This document shows positions 53,139-61,179 of a stretch of 64,000 bases of DNA, one piece after another. Position 1 is the stretch's first letter, and each line of letters starts with the position of its first letter. The notes under the pieces were generated by a model. The model made no database searches. It saw only the letters and a program-made list of their open reading frames with translations, and was not told the DNA's origin. The DNA is taken from contig SAIW01000007.1 of assembly GCA_004028795.1 (NCBI GenBank), positions 248,001 to 312,000 of the forward strand, read 5' to 3'. The position numbers and the translations under genes are program-made. The DNA comes from Chitinophagaceae bacterium (lineage in GTDB: Bacteria; Bacteroidota; Bacteroidia; Chitinophagales; Chitinophagaceae).

Positions 53139-54160
53139 TGAAAGGATTTGTAAAACATATTATTATTTTATTTTCTGTATTTATTTGTTTGAATGCAAGT
53201 GCTCAGGATTTGCATTTCTCTCAATACTTTAATGCACCATTATTGGTAAACCCTGCCAACACAGGCTTTATGCCCGATTATGATTACAGAGTAGGTGGTA
53301 ATTATCGCAATCAATGGGCTAATGTTGGTAATGCTTATAAAACAATGAGTTTTTGGGCGGATGGACAATTATTTAATAACAGATTTGATAATGGTTGGGT
53401 AGGAATTGGCGGAGTATTATTAAAAGATGAAGCCGGTGGCGGAACATTAACTGCCAACAGGGCTTTTGTTTCAGCAGCATATCATCAGGTAATAAATGAT
53501 AATGGATTATTAAGTATTGGTGCGGGTTTCGGGTTGATTAATAAAAGAATAGATGTATCTAAACTTACTTTTGACGGACAATGGAACGGAAAATTCTTTG
53601 ATATAACGGTACCGAATAACGAACCGTTTAACTACACTTCAGTTTATTATACTGATTTACAGATCGGGTTGAATTATGCTGCATTCATTTCAGATAACTT
53701 ATACATTAATGCAGGTGCTGCTGCTTATCATTTAAACAGGCCCTCTGAAAGTTTTTTTGCAGCTTCTGTTGCCAAAGCAATTGTTGAACCGAGATTGAAT
53801 TTCTTTTTAAATGCTCAGATTAAATTGGGTAATCTGTGGATTGTAAATCCCAATATTTATGTAAGCTCAATGAGTACATCTCTTGAAACAGTTTTAGGTT
53901 TTAATGCTAACAGAAATTTAAGCGGAGACGGCAACAGCCAACTGATATTGGGTTTATACTATCGTAATAAAGATGCTGTTATTCCTGTTATAGGCTATCA
54001 ATTGAGTGATTATAAAATTACTTTCAATTATGATGCAACAATATCTTCTTTAGGAACTTATAATGCTACACAAGGAGCTTATGAAGTTTCGTTAATTAAA
54101 AGCGGTGTTTGGGGTGGAGGAGATAAATCAATCAAATGCCCGAGAATGGTAAGGTTTTAA
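53138..54160 (+). CDS. PorP/SprF family T9SS membrane protein
   Basis: A 340-residue outer-membrane protein: signal peptide (ends NASAQ), then QDLHFSQYFNAPLLVNPANTGFMPDYDYRVGGNYRNQWANVGNAYKTMSFWADG, the PorP/SprF signature, and a barrel with FNANRNLSGDGNSQLILGLYYRN. Such proteins pair with a type-B cargo to anchor it at the surface, as SprF does for SprB. Start overlaps the cargo stop (TGATG), a tight two-gene unit, so the partner is almost certainly the upstream protein. A terminator follows. Confidence 0.93.
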   Translation: MKGFVKHIIILFSVFICLNASAQDLHFSQYFNAPLLVNPANTGFMPDYDYRVGGNYRNQWANVGNAYKTMSFWADGQLFNNRFDNGWVGIGGVLLKDEAGGGTLTANRAFVSAAYHQVINDNGLLSIGAGFGLINKRIDVSKLTFDGQWNGKFFDITVPNNEPFNYTSVYYTDLQIGLNYAAFISDNLYINAGAAAYHLNRPSESFFAASVAKAIVEPRLNFFLNAQIKLGNLWIVNPNIYVSSMSTSLETVLGFNANRNLSGDGNSQLILGLYYRNKDAVIPVIGYQLSDYKITFNYDATISSLGTYNATQGAYEVSLIKSGVWGGGDKSIKCPRMVRF

Positions 54161-54164
54161 ATAA

Positions 54165-54195
54165 AAACTCCCGCTGGATTTATTAGCAGGAGTTT
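54165..54195. terminator. Bidirectional terminator
   Basis: AAACTCCCGCT (54165-54175) and AGCAGGAGTTT (54185-54195), one mismatch, between convergent sprF-like and S9 peptidase genes. Confidence 0.75.
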
Positions 54196-54221
54196 ATCTT
54201 AATAATCAGAATCAGTATTTT

Positions 54222-56633
54222 TTATTTCGCATTCTTTACATACTTATTCAACCATTCATTTTGTTCCCATAACATATGTAATAAGTTTTCTTTACCTCTG
54301 TAGCTATGTGCTTCATAAGGTAAGTAAACAAAACGAACAGTGCCGCCATTGCCTTTTATAGCTGCAAATAATCTTTCACTGTTTATAGGAAAGGTACCTG
54401 TGTTATCATCCATTTCACCATGTATTAAAAGAATGGGTGTTTTTATTTTATCGGCATAACTGAACGGACTCATTTCATAATACAATTGCGGAGCCTGCCA
54501 GTAAGTTCTGTCTTCATTCTGAAAACCAAACGGAGTAAGGGTTCTGTTGTAGGCACCGCTTCTGGCAATACCTGCTTTAAATAAATTAGTATGGGCTAAT
54601 AAATTAGCAGTCATAAATGCACCATAACTATGCCCGCCAACAGCTACACGATTCTTATCACCCACACCCATTTCACTTAATTTATTAATAGCTGCTTCTG
54701 CATTTAATTGTAATTGATGTACAAAATCATCATTCGGTTTTTTATCTGCACTGGTAGCAACAATCGGCATCTCTGCATTATCCAATACTGCATAACCTTG
54801 TGTTACATAAAATATCGGTGAAGCCCAACTGATAGTTGTAAAACGATATTGTGAACCTCTTATCTGGGCTGCATCGGCTGCACTGTTAAACTCTCTCGGA
54901 TAAGCCCAGATTAACAATGGCAAAGGGCCGTCTTTATCTTTATTATATCCTTTCGGCAAATACAAATCGCCAGTTAAATCAACACCATCAGCACGTTTGT
55001 AAAAAACTTTTTGTTTGCTTACACCTTCTAATGCCGGATAAGGATTGGTAAAATTCGTAATAGGTCTGTCTGCAATCTTCAACATTAAATCAGCCAGATA
55101 ATAATTCGGCACTTCTGTCTGCGATTCTTTTCTAACCAATAAAGAAAGCTTGGTTGGATTTAATACATCAACCACAGATTCATATTTGCCTTCGGCACAA
55201 CGCCAGATAATTTCATTTTGCTTGGTTGCTAAATCAAACTTTGCCAAGAAAGGCATATCACCTTTCGGAGAGGAGCCTACAGTATTGTTCATTAATAATT
55301 TATTATCAATAACTGCAATTACATCTCTTCCGAATTTATTTTTTGTTGTAACAGGAACACCGGGATTGTTATAAGCATCATTAGCACTTCTTTCATATAA
55401 CAACTCTAATGTATTGGTTGAAGTATTGTATCTGCTTACTCTGTTTAATTGTTTGGTTCTTGATATTTCTCTTACCAAAGCAATACTGGCATCGCCCCAT
55501 TGTGTGCCTTGATAACGCATTACAGTTTTAAATAATTCTTTTGGCTCGCCTGTAAACGGAGATGATAAAGCATATACAGCATCATGATGAGGAACTTGTT
55601 TTTTAATCAAACCGCTATCTAATGGCATTGCCCATGTAATAGTTGCAGGCTCATCATCACGCCAATCGAATGCTCGGGCAACATTTTGTGTATTATCATA
55701 ACCACTGGGTCTTCCTTCAGCAGAAGGCAATTCAGCTAATACTTTTACAACCTTTCCTGTTAAGTCTGTAATAGCTACAGTTGATGCAAACTCATTGGCG
55801 GTAACTAAATAAGAATATGGTTTACGAAGGGTTCTCGTTAACAAATATTTTTTATCGGGAGATAATTGAAAAGAAAGCAAAACGTTTGTTGCTCCTATCT
55901 TAGTTTCAACTCCGTTTTTATTTTGAATTAGTTGACTGGTTGCTAAAAACTCAAACGCAGCTTCATCATAAGGAGATTTTATTAAATCCTGATATGTAGC
56001 TGCAGGTGCTACTTTACCTAAACTTTGTTGAATAGTAGGCCCTTTAGGTGTAATCGGTTTTTTAGGAAAAACTTTACCGAAATTACTTGCTGCTTTATAT
56101 AAAATAGTATTATCATCTAACCACACATAAGGTGTGTTCAACACATTGTTTACGGCTTCTTTATTCCACTTGGTAACTTTTTGTGTAGCAATATCCACAA
56201 CGTATAAATCAACCCTGTTGCCTGTTGTGTTGGTAAAAGCAAACTTTGTTTCAGATGGGTTCCAGCTTAAATGCTGAGCTAATAAATTGGCAGGTAAACC
56301 AATTAATTTAAATTCTTTTCCACTCTTAATATTCTTTAAATAAAAATTATTGATGTATGCATTTCTACTTGTTGAAAAATTATTCGGATTTAAACGAAGC
56401 CCGGCTGTTTTAATTTCAGGTTGCCCTAATTCTTCAACTGTAGGGTAAGAATTTCTTTCACTTAAAATCATCCATTCTGCTTTACTGTCAACACTTACGC
56501 CGGGTGTAGGTTTGGCTAATAATAAATCAGCAATTTCTTTTGGCGGCGTTTGATAGCCAACTGCATCCTGAGCTTTTGTAAATGCCGTTGTAAACAGCAG
56601 TACAATAGCTAAAAGTTGTTTTACTTTTCTCAT
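54222..56633 (-). CDS. S9 family (prolyl oligopeptidase-like) secreted peptidase
   Basis: A protein of 803 residues from the ATG at 56633 (signal MRKVKQLLAIVLLFTTAFTKAQ; 14 extra codons upstream lie in spacer). The first 550 residues are a beta-propeller with WDxN/PNGT-like repeats, followed by the alpha/beta hydrolase: KVFYKRADGVDLTGDLYLPKGYN, LLIWAYPREF, VGGHSYGAFMTANLLAHT (catalytic Ser), LLIHGEMDDNTGTFPINSERLF (Asp), LPYEAHSYRG (His). It resembles the glutamyl endopeptidase (S9D) group. Ten bases upstream of it lies the GH16 stop, so they share a transcript. Confidence 0.92.
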   Translation of the reverse strand: MRKVKQLLAIVLLFTTAFTKAQDAVGYQTPPKEIADLLLAKPTPGVSVDSKAEWMILSERNSYPTVEELGQPEIKTAGLRLNPNNFSTSRNAYINNFYLKNIKSGKEFKLIGLPANLLAQHLSWNPSETKFAFTNTTGNRVDLYVVDIATQKVTKWNKEAVNNVLNTPYVWLDDNTILYKAASNFGKVFPKKPITPKGPTIQQSLGKVAPAATYQDLIKSPYDEAAFEFLATSQLIQNKNGVETKIGATNVLLSFQLSPDKKYLLTRTLRKPYSYLVTANEFASTVAITDLTGKVVKVLAELPSAEGRPSGYDNTQNVARAFDWRDDEPATITWAMPLDSGLIKKQVPHHDAVYALSSPFTGEPKELFKTVMRYQGTQWGDASIALVREISRTKQLNRVSRYNTSTNTLELLYERSANDAYNNPGVPVTTKNKFGRDVIAVIDNKLLMNNTVGSSPKGDMPFLAKFDLATKQNEIIWRCAEGKYESVVDVLNPTKLSLLVRKESQTEVPNYYLADLMLKIADRPITNFTNPYPALEGVSKQKVFYKRADGVDLTGDLYLPKGYNKDKDGPLPLLIWAYPREFNSAADAAQIRGSQYRFTTISWASPIFYVTQGYAVLDNAEMPIVATSADKKPNDDFVHQLQLNAEAAINKLSEMGVGDKNRVAVGGHSYGAFMTANLLAHTNLFKAGIARSGAYNRTLTPFGFQNEDRTYWQAPQLYYEMSPFSYADKIKTPILLIHGEMDDNTGTFPINSERLFAAIKGNGGTVRFVYLPYEAHSYRGKENLLHMLWEQNEWLNKYVKNAK

Positions 56634-56643
56634 AGTGTGTGTT

Positions 56644-57420
56644 TTATTTCTTTTGGTAAATGCGTACATAGTCAATTAACATTTGTTGCGGAAATATACT
56701 GTCATCAATTCCTTTTTGTCCGCCCCAATCTCCGCCAACAGCAATGTTTAACAATAAATGAAAAGGCTCATCAAAAGGCCAATACTCTTTTCCTTTATGT
56801 TCATTAATAAATGAAAAATATTTCTTGTTATCAACTGAAATGCAGATGCTGTCTGCATTCCATTCCATTGAATAAATATGAAATACAGTAGTACAATCAT
56901 CAACTTTTGTGATGGCTGTTTTTTGTGTGCCGATAACGTGGTAGTATTTTTTACAATGAATAGATGCATGAATATTTCCTTCATCATAACCAACATGCTC
57001 CATAATATCAATCTCACCATCATCAGGCCATTTCAATGGTGAGCGGGAATTCAACATCCATATCGCAGGCCATGTTCCTAAACCTTTTGGCAGTTTTGCT
57101 TTCACTTCAATTTTTCCATATAACCAATCAAATTTTCCTTTTGTTGTTAAACGGGCAGAAGTATAATCCAAGTTATTATATTTTTCTTTTATGGCTTCAA
57201 TAACTAAGTTGCCTTTTTCAACTCTTGCATTTTTTAATGTACGATTGGTATAAAACTCTTTTTCATGGTTACCCCACCCATTTCCACCAACATCATAGCC
57301 CCATTTAGTTGAATCGGGTAACCCTTTATAATTAAATTCATCGCTCCAAACCAATTTCCATTGTTGGGCTTTTAAAAAAGAAGTTGAAAGTGTAAAGGCA
57401 AGTAATAAAATGTATCGCAT
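56644..57420 (-). CDS. Glycoside hydrolase family 16 (laminarinase-like)
   Basis: A 258-residue exported enzyme from the ATG at 57420 (signal MRYILLLAFTLSTSFLKAQQ). WKLVWSDEFNYKGLPDSTKWGYDVGGNGWGNHEKEFYT, FDWLYGKIEVKAKLPKGLGTWPAIWML and the catalytic DDGEIDIMEHVGYDEG (E-x-D-x-x-E) are intact; LLLNIAVGGDWGG follows. It should hydrolyse beta-1,3(-1,4)-glucans such as laminarin. No CBM or sorting tail is attached, so it is likely periplasmic. It leads a two-gene unit with the S9 peptidase. Confidence 0.95.
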   Translation of the reverse strand: MRYILLLAFTLSTSFLKAQQWKLVWSDEFNYKGLPDSTKWGYDVGGNGWGNHEKEFYTNRTLKNARVEKGNLVIEAIKEKYNNLDYTSARLTTKGKFDWLYGKIEVKAKLPKGLGTWPAIWMLNSRSPLKWPDDGEIDIMEHVGYDEGNIHASIHCKKYYHVIGTQKTAITKVDDCTTVFHIYSMEWNADSICISVDNKKYFSFINEHKGKEYWPFDEPFHLLLNIAVGGDWGGQKGIDDSIFPQQMLIDYVRIYQKK

Positions 57421-57472
57421 AGGGTTGAAAATTAAGCAATCTGCTGAAAGCATTTAATTCTTTTTAAAAAAT

Positions 57473-57504
57473 TTTGCTCATAAACATCGCAGCCTTTACT
57501 TTTG
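57473..57504 (+). promoter_or_regulatory. Promoter of histidine operon leader
   Basis: TTTG (57473-57476) as -33, 20-base spacer, TACTTTTG (57497-57504) as -7, an exact TAnnTTTG match. The expected transcript start (about 57509-57511) coincides with the leader ATG, so the leader peptide may be read from a nearly leaderless message. Confidence 0.65.
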
Positions 57505-57508
57505 CGGC

Positions 57509-57556
57509 ATGATAACAATAGTTCATACACATCATCATTACTTACTCATCGGGTAA
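57509..57556 (+). CDS. hisL: Histidine operon leader peptide
   Basis: A 15-codon ORF, MITIVHTHHHYLLIG then TAA, with four His codons (57524-57526 and 57530-57538) of which three are consecutive. It is preceded by an exact Bacteroidota promoter and followed by mutually exclusive hairpins and a terminator before hisG. Stalling on the His run would cover the CTTAC strand at 57541-57545; reaching the stop (57554-57556) would cover the GTAAG strand. Attenuation by a His-rich leader is established for other bacteria; operation here is inferred from sequence. Confidence 0.8.
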   Translation: MITIVHTHHHYLLIG

Positions 57557-57623
57557 GCTATTGGTGTTTTGTATGTGCTTAAACATAACAATGGGCTTAC
57601 TCAAAAAAGAGTGAGCCTTTTTT
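57541..57623 (+). promoter_or_regulatory. Histidine attenuator (alternative hairpins and terminator)
   Basis: Strand 1 CTTAC (57541-57545) pairs with strand 2 GTAAG (57553-57557). Strand 2, GTAAGC-T-ATTG (57553-57563), can instead pair with strand 3, CAAT-GG-GCTTAC (57589-57600), as antiterminator. Strand 3, GGGCTTACTC (57593-57602), pairs with strand 4, GAGTGAGCCT (57609-57618), loop AAAAAA, followed by TTTTT, as terminator. The layout is that of classic ribosome-mediated attenuation. Confidence 0.8.
57593..57623 (+). terminator. Attenuator terminator upstream of hisG
   Basis: GGCTTACTC, loop AAAAAA, GAGTGAGCC with one G-T pair, and a TTTTTT run, about 90 bases before the hisG ATG. Confidence 0.85.
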
Positions 57624-57666
57624 ATTTGTTAACAGGCAGTAGCAAAATGTTATTTAATAACGTCGC

Positions 57667-57684
57667 ATCCCGAAATTTCGGGAT
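57667..57684. repeat. Perfect 18-bp palindrome before hisG
   Basis: ATCCCGAAATTTCGGGAT lies 30 bases upstream of the hisG ATG and after the attenuator. This type of palindrome is dispersed in Bacteroidota genomes; here it could form a hairpin near the ribosome site. Confidence 0.75.
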
Positions 57685-57714
57685 ACTGCATAACATAAAG
57701 CAACAATAAGAAAT

Positions 57715-58605
57715 ATGAGCAACCAATTAAACGCCCCGTTAGGGGTTGGGGAAAAACTAAAACTCGCTATTCAAAAAAGCGGAAGATTGTCAGAAGACTC
57801 CATCAAATTGTTAAAAGACTGCGGTATAGATTTACGCAATGTAAAAGACCGTTTAAAAACCGAAGCAGATAACTTTCCTTTAGAAATTTTCTTTTTAAGA
57901 GATGATGATATTCCGCAATATGTAGAAGATGCAGTTGCAGATATTGGTTTTGTTGGCGAAAATGTATTGTATGAAAAAAATAAAAAAGCAGAAGTTGTAG
58001 AGCAATTAGGTTTTGGTAAATGCAGGTTAAGTATCGGTGTTAAAAGAAGCGATGATTATACCGATGCATCATTCTTAAACGGGAAAAAAATTGCTACTTC
58101 TTACCCGGTTTTATTGCAGAAATTTTTGAATGAAAATAATGTTACTGCAGAAATTCATGAAATAAGTGGCAGCGTAGAAATAGCACCGGGTATAGGTTTG
58201 GCAGATGCTGTGTGCGATTTGGTTAGCAGCGGTTCAACCTTGTTTATGAATGGTTTAAAAGAAACAGAAACCATTTTACAATCTCAGGCGGTTTTAATTG
58301 AGAATAAAAATTTAAGTGAAGCAAAACAGCAACTGCTTAATAAATTATTATTCCGAATTCAATCAGTAAAAAAAGCAAAGAAGAATAAATATGTTTTGCT
58401 GAATGCACCTAATGACAGATTAGAGCAAATTATTTCATTATTACCCGGTATGAAAAGCCCCACTGTACTGCCTTTGGCAACAGAAGGATGGAGCAGTGTG
58501 CACAGCGTAATCAGCGAAAGTGATTTCTGGGATATCATTGAACAATTAAAAGCAAACGGTGCACAAGGCATTTTGGTTGTACCGATTGAAAAAATGATTC
58601 TGTAA
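57715..58605 (+). CDS. hisG: ATP phosphoribosyltransferase, long form
   Basis: A 296-residue enzyme for the first step of histidine synthesis (ATP + PRPP). LKLAIQKSGRLSEDSIKLLKDCGIDL, FFLRDDDIPQYVEDAVADIGFVGENVL, KKIATSYPVLLQKFL, EISGSVEIAPGIGLADAVCDLVSSGSTL (PRPP loop) and a C-terminal regulatory domain (about 215-296, ending GILVVPIEKMI) mark the HisGL form inhibited by histidine. The N-terminus has about ten extra residues (NQLNAPLGVGEK) encoded by a CCCC-GTTA-GGGG hairpin-forming stretch. First structural gene of the his operon. Confidence 0.96.
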   Translation: MSNQLNAPLGVGEKLKLAIQKSGRLSEDSIKLLKDCGIDLRNVKDRLKTEADNFPLEIFFLRDDDIPQYVEDAVADIGFVGENVLYEKNKKAEVVEQLGFGKCRLSIGVKRSDDYTDASFLNGKKIATSYPVLLQKFLNENNVTAEIHEISGSVEIAPGIGLADAVCDLVSSGSTLFMNGLKETETILQSQAVLIENKNLSEAKQQLLNKLLFRIQSVKKAKKNKYVLLNAPNDRLEQIISLLPGMKSPTVLPLATEGWSSVHSVISESDFWDIIEQLKANGAQGILVVPIEKMIL

Positions 58606-58704
58606 AATGAATTACGCTGATTTAAATGAATAAATAGAATAACAATAGCAAATACAATTTGTGTAATTCGATAAAATTTGTGTAATAAAAATAGTAAGGT
58701 GAAC

Positions 58705-59982
58705 ATGAAAACCTATTTTTTTCCTGATAGAAAAGATTGGAAGGCTTTATTACAACGACCAACATTTGATGCATCATCACTTATACAAAAAGTACAAACT
58801 GTTTTAGCAGATGTAAAGCAAAACGGAGATGCTGCTGTAAAAAAATATACGCAGGATTTTGATGGTGTTAATATTAATGCATTAGAGGTATCTGAACAGG
58901 AAATTAATGAAGCTGCAACATTATTAAGTAATGAATTAAAGCAAGCTATTCAAACTGCTGCCGTTAATATTAAATTGTTTCACAGCAAACAAATTGCAAC
59001 TCCCGAAACTATTGAAACCATGCCCGGCATTCAATGCTGGCGTAAAAGTATTGGTATAGAAAAAGTAGGTATTTATATTCCGGGTGGTTCTGCTCCTTTA
59101 TTTTCAACAGTTTTAATGCTGGGTATTCCTGCAGGTATTGCAGGTTGTAAAGAAATTATTTTATGCTCTCCTCCCAACAAAGAAGGTAAACTGCATCCCG
59201 CTATTATTTATGCAGCACAATTAGTTGGTATTACTAAATTATATAAAGTTGGCGGTGTGCAAGCCATTGCAGCTTTGGCTTATGGCACTGAAACAATTCC
59301 GCAGGTGTATAAAATTTTTGGTCCCGGTAATCAATATGTTACTTGTGCAAAAACTTTAATACAACAGGAAGGTATTGCTATTGATATGCCTGCCGGCCCC
59401 AGTGAAGTTTGTGTTATGGCTGACGAAAGTTGTAATGCTGCTTTTGTTGCAGCAGATTTACTAAGTCAGGCTGAACATGGTGCAGACAGTCAGGTTTTGT
59501 TAGTTGCATTTTCTGAAGAAATGGTAAATAAAGTTAATGATGAAATTGAAAAACAACTCAAAGAATTATCACGAAAAGAAATTGCAGTAAAAGCGTTAGC
59601 AAACAGTAAAGCAATTATTGTAAACAACATAGAGGAAGCTATTGATTTAGTGAATGAATATGCTGCCGAGCATTTAATTATTTCCTGTAATAATGCAGAA
59701 ACCGTTGCCGAAAAAATTATCAATGCAGGCTCTGTATTTATTGGTAATTATTCACCTGAAAGTGTAGGCGATTATGCCAGCGGAACCAATCACACCTTAC
59801 CAACCAATGGATTTGCAAAAGCTTATAGTGGTGTTAGTGTTGATAGTTTTGTAAAGAAGATAACTTACCAAAAGTTGACACAGCAAGGCTTACAGCATAT
59901 TGCACAGACAGTTGAAGTAATGGCAGCAGCAGAAGGATTGGATGCACATCAAAAGGCGGTGAGAGTGAGAAGTGAAAAATGA
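58705..59982 (+). CDS. hisD: Histidinol dehydrogenase
   Basis: A 425-residue zinc enzyme from the ATG at 58705 (AAGGTG ribosome site 5 bases upstream; a TTG nine codons earlier is rejected). YIPGGSAPLFSTVLMLGIPAGIAGC, VGGVQAIAALAYGTETIPQVYKIFGPGNQYVTCAK, DMPAGPSEVCVMADES and DLLSQAEHGADSQ are the conserved NAD/zinc regions, with EHLIISCNNAE and GSVFIGNYSPESVGDYASGTNHTLPT near the end. It oxidises histidinol to histidine in two steps. It lies 99 bases after hisG; 59983-60080 before hisC is purine-rich spacer. Confidence 0.97.
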   Translation: MKTYFFPDRKDWKALLQRPTFDASSLIQKVQTVLADVKQNGDAAVKKYTQDFDGVNINALEVSEQEINEAATLLSNELKQAIQTAAVNIKLFHSKQIATPETIETMPGIQCWRKSIGIEKVGIYIPGGSAPLFSTVLMLGIPAGIAGCKEIILCSPPNKEGKLHPAIIYAAQLVGITKLYKVGGVQAIAALAYGTETIPQVYKIFGPGNQYVTCAKTLIQQEGIAIDMPAGPSEVCVMADESCNAAFVAADLLSQAEHGADSQVLLVAFSEEMVNKVNDEIEKQLKELSRKEIAVKALANSKAIIVNNIEEAIDLVNEYAAEHLIISCNNAETVAEKIINAGSVFIGNYSPESVGDYASGTNHTLPTNGFAKAYSGVSVDSFVKKITYQKLTQQGLQHIAQTVEVMAAAEGLDAHQKAVRVRSEK

Positions 59983-60027
59983 AAAGTGAAAAATCGAAAA
60001 TAGAAAGCACATACGAAATTGAATAAA

Positions 60028-60066
60028 GCTTTGTGTACTCTGTGAATTACTCGGTATACTTTGTGG
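60028..60066. repeat. Partial copy of CTCTGTG inverted-repeat element
   Basis: CTTTGTGTACTCTGTG ... ACTTTGTGGCT resembles one half of the nested inverted repeat at 17983-18067. It lies between hisD and hisC. Confidence 0.45.
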
Positions 60067-60080
60067 CTAAATAAAATATC

Positions 60081-61130
60081 ATGTTCAACATTAATAATCT
60101 TCTTAGAGAAAATATCAAAACATTAAAGCCCTATTCATCAGCACGGGATGAATTTAAAGGTGAAGCATCAGTGTATTTAGATGCTAACGAAAACAGTTTG
60201 GGTTCGCCGTTAACCAAATGGTATAACCGTTATCCCGATCCGTTACAATGGAAAGTAAAAGAAGCTTTAGCTGCTATCAAAAAAGTAGAACCCACCAATA
60301 TTTTTTTAGGTAACGGAAGCGATGAATGTATTGATGTGTTATTCCGTTCTTTCTGTGAGCCGAAAAAGGATAATGTTATTATTTGCCCGCCTACTTACGG
60401 CATGTATGAAGTAAGTGCCAACATTAATGATGTTATTATAAAGAAAGCTCCGTTAACAGAAGACTTTCAATTAGATTTAATTCATTTGGAAAATCTTGTT
60501 GATGCAAATACTAAAATTATTTGGATATGTTCGCCCAATAATCCGACAGGTAATTCCATTAACCGAACAGATATTGAAGCATTGCTGAATAATTTCAACG
60601 GATTGGTTGTAATTGATGAAGCATATATCAACTTTGCCAAACAAAAATCTTTTGTACAGGAATTAAATGAATATCCCAACCTGGTGATATTGCAAACATT
60701 AAGTAAAGCCTGGGGTTTGGCTGCTTTACGTTTGGGAATGGCTTTCGCTTCCAAAGAAATTATTGAAGTGCTAAACAAAGTAAAACCGCCATATAACATT
60801 AATCAGGCAACACAGGATTTGGTTTTAAAAGCTCTAGAAGAAGTAGGGCAGGTAAATGATATGATTAAAGAACTGGTTGATATGCGTAATGCCTTAACCG
60901 ATGTTATATTGCAGATACCGATTGTTGAAAAAGTATATCCCTCAGACGCTAATTTTATACTCGTAAAAATAAAAGAGGCCAGAAAAGTGTATGAGTTCTT
61001 ATTAACAAGGGGAATTGTGGTACGTGACAGAAGTAATGTAAAATTGTGCGAAGATTGTTTAAGAATTACTGTGGGTACAGAAAAAGAAAATACTTTATTG
61101 GTTGATGCTTTGGCAAGCTATATTCAGTAA
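60081..61130 (+). CDS. hisC: Histidinol-phosphate aminotransferase
   Basis: A 349-residue fold-type I PLP enzyme: VYLDANENSLGSPLTKWYNRYPDP, IFLGNGSDECIDVLFRSF, IWICSPNNPTGNSI, GLVVIDEAYINFAKQKSF, LQTLSKAWGLAALRLGMAFAS (PLP-lysine in SKAWGLAALRLG) and a C-terminal VVRDRSNVKLCEDCLRITVGTEKEN. It transaminates imidazole-acetol phosphate. Length and motifs are normal. Followed 49 bases later by a non-histidine gene. Confidence 0.96.
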   Translation: MFNINNLLRENIKTLKPYSSARDEFKGEASVYLDANENSLGSPLTKWYNRYPDPLQWKVKEALAAIKKVEPTNIFLGNGSDECIDVLFRSFCEPKKDNVIICPPTYGMYEVSANINDVIIKKAPLTEDFQLDLIHLENLVDANTKIIWICSPNNPTGNSINRTDIEALLNNFNGLVVIDEAYINFAKQKSFVQELNEYPNLVILQTLSKAWGLAALRLGMAFASKEIIEVLNKVKPPYNINQATQDLVLKALEEVGQVNDMIKELVDMRNALTDVILQIPIVEKVYPSDANFILVKIKEARKVYEFLLTRGIVVRDRSNVKLCEDCLRITVGTEKENTLLVDALASYIQ

Positions 61131-61179
61131 ACAAATTAACAAATAACTTGTTACTCCATTTTAAAAATAAACCACTAAT

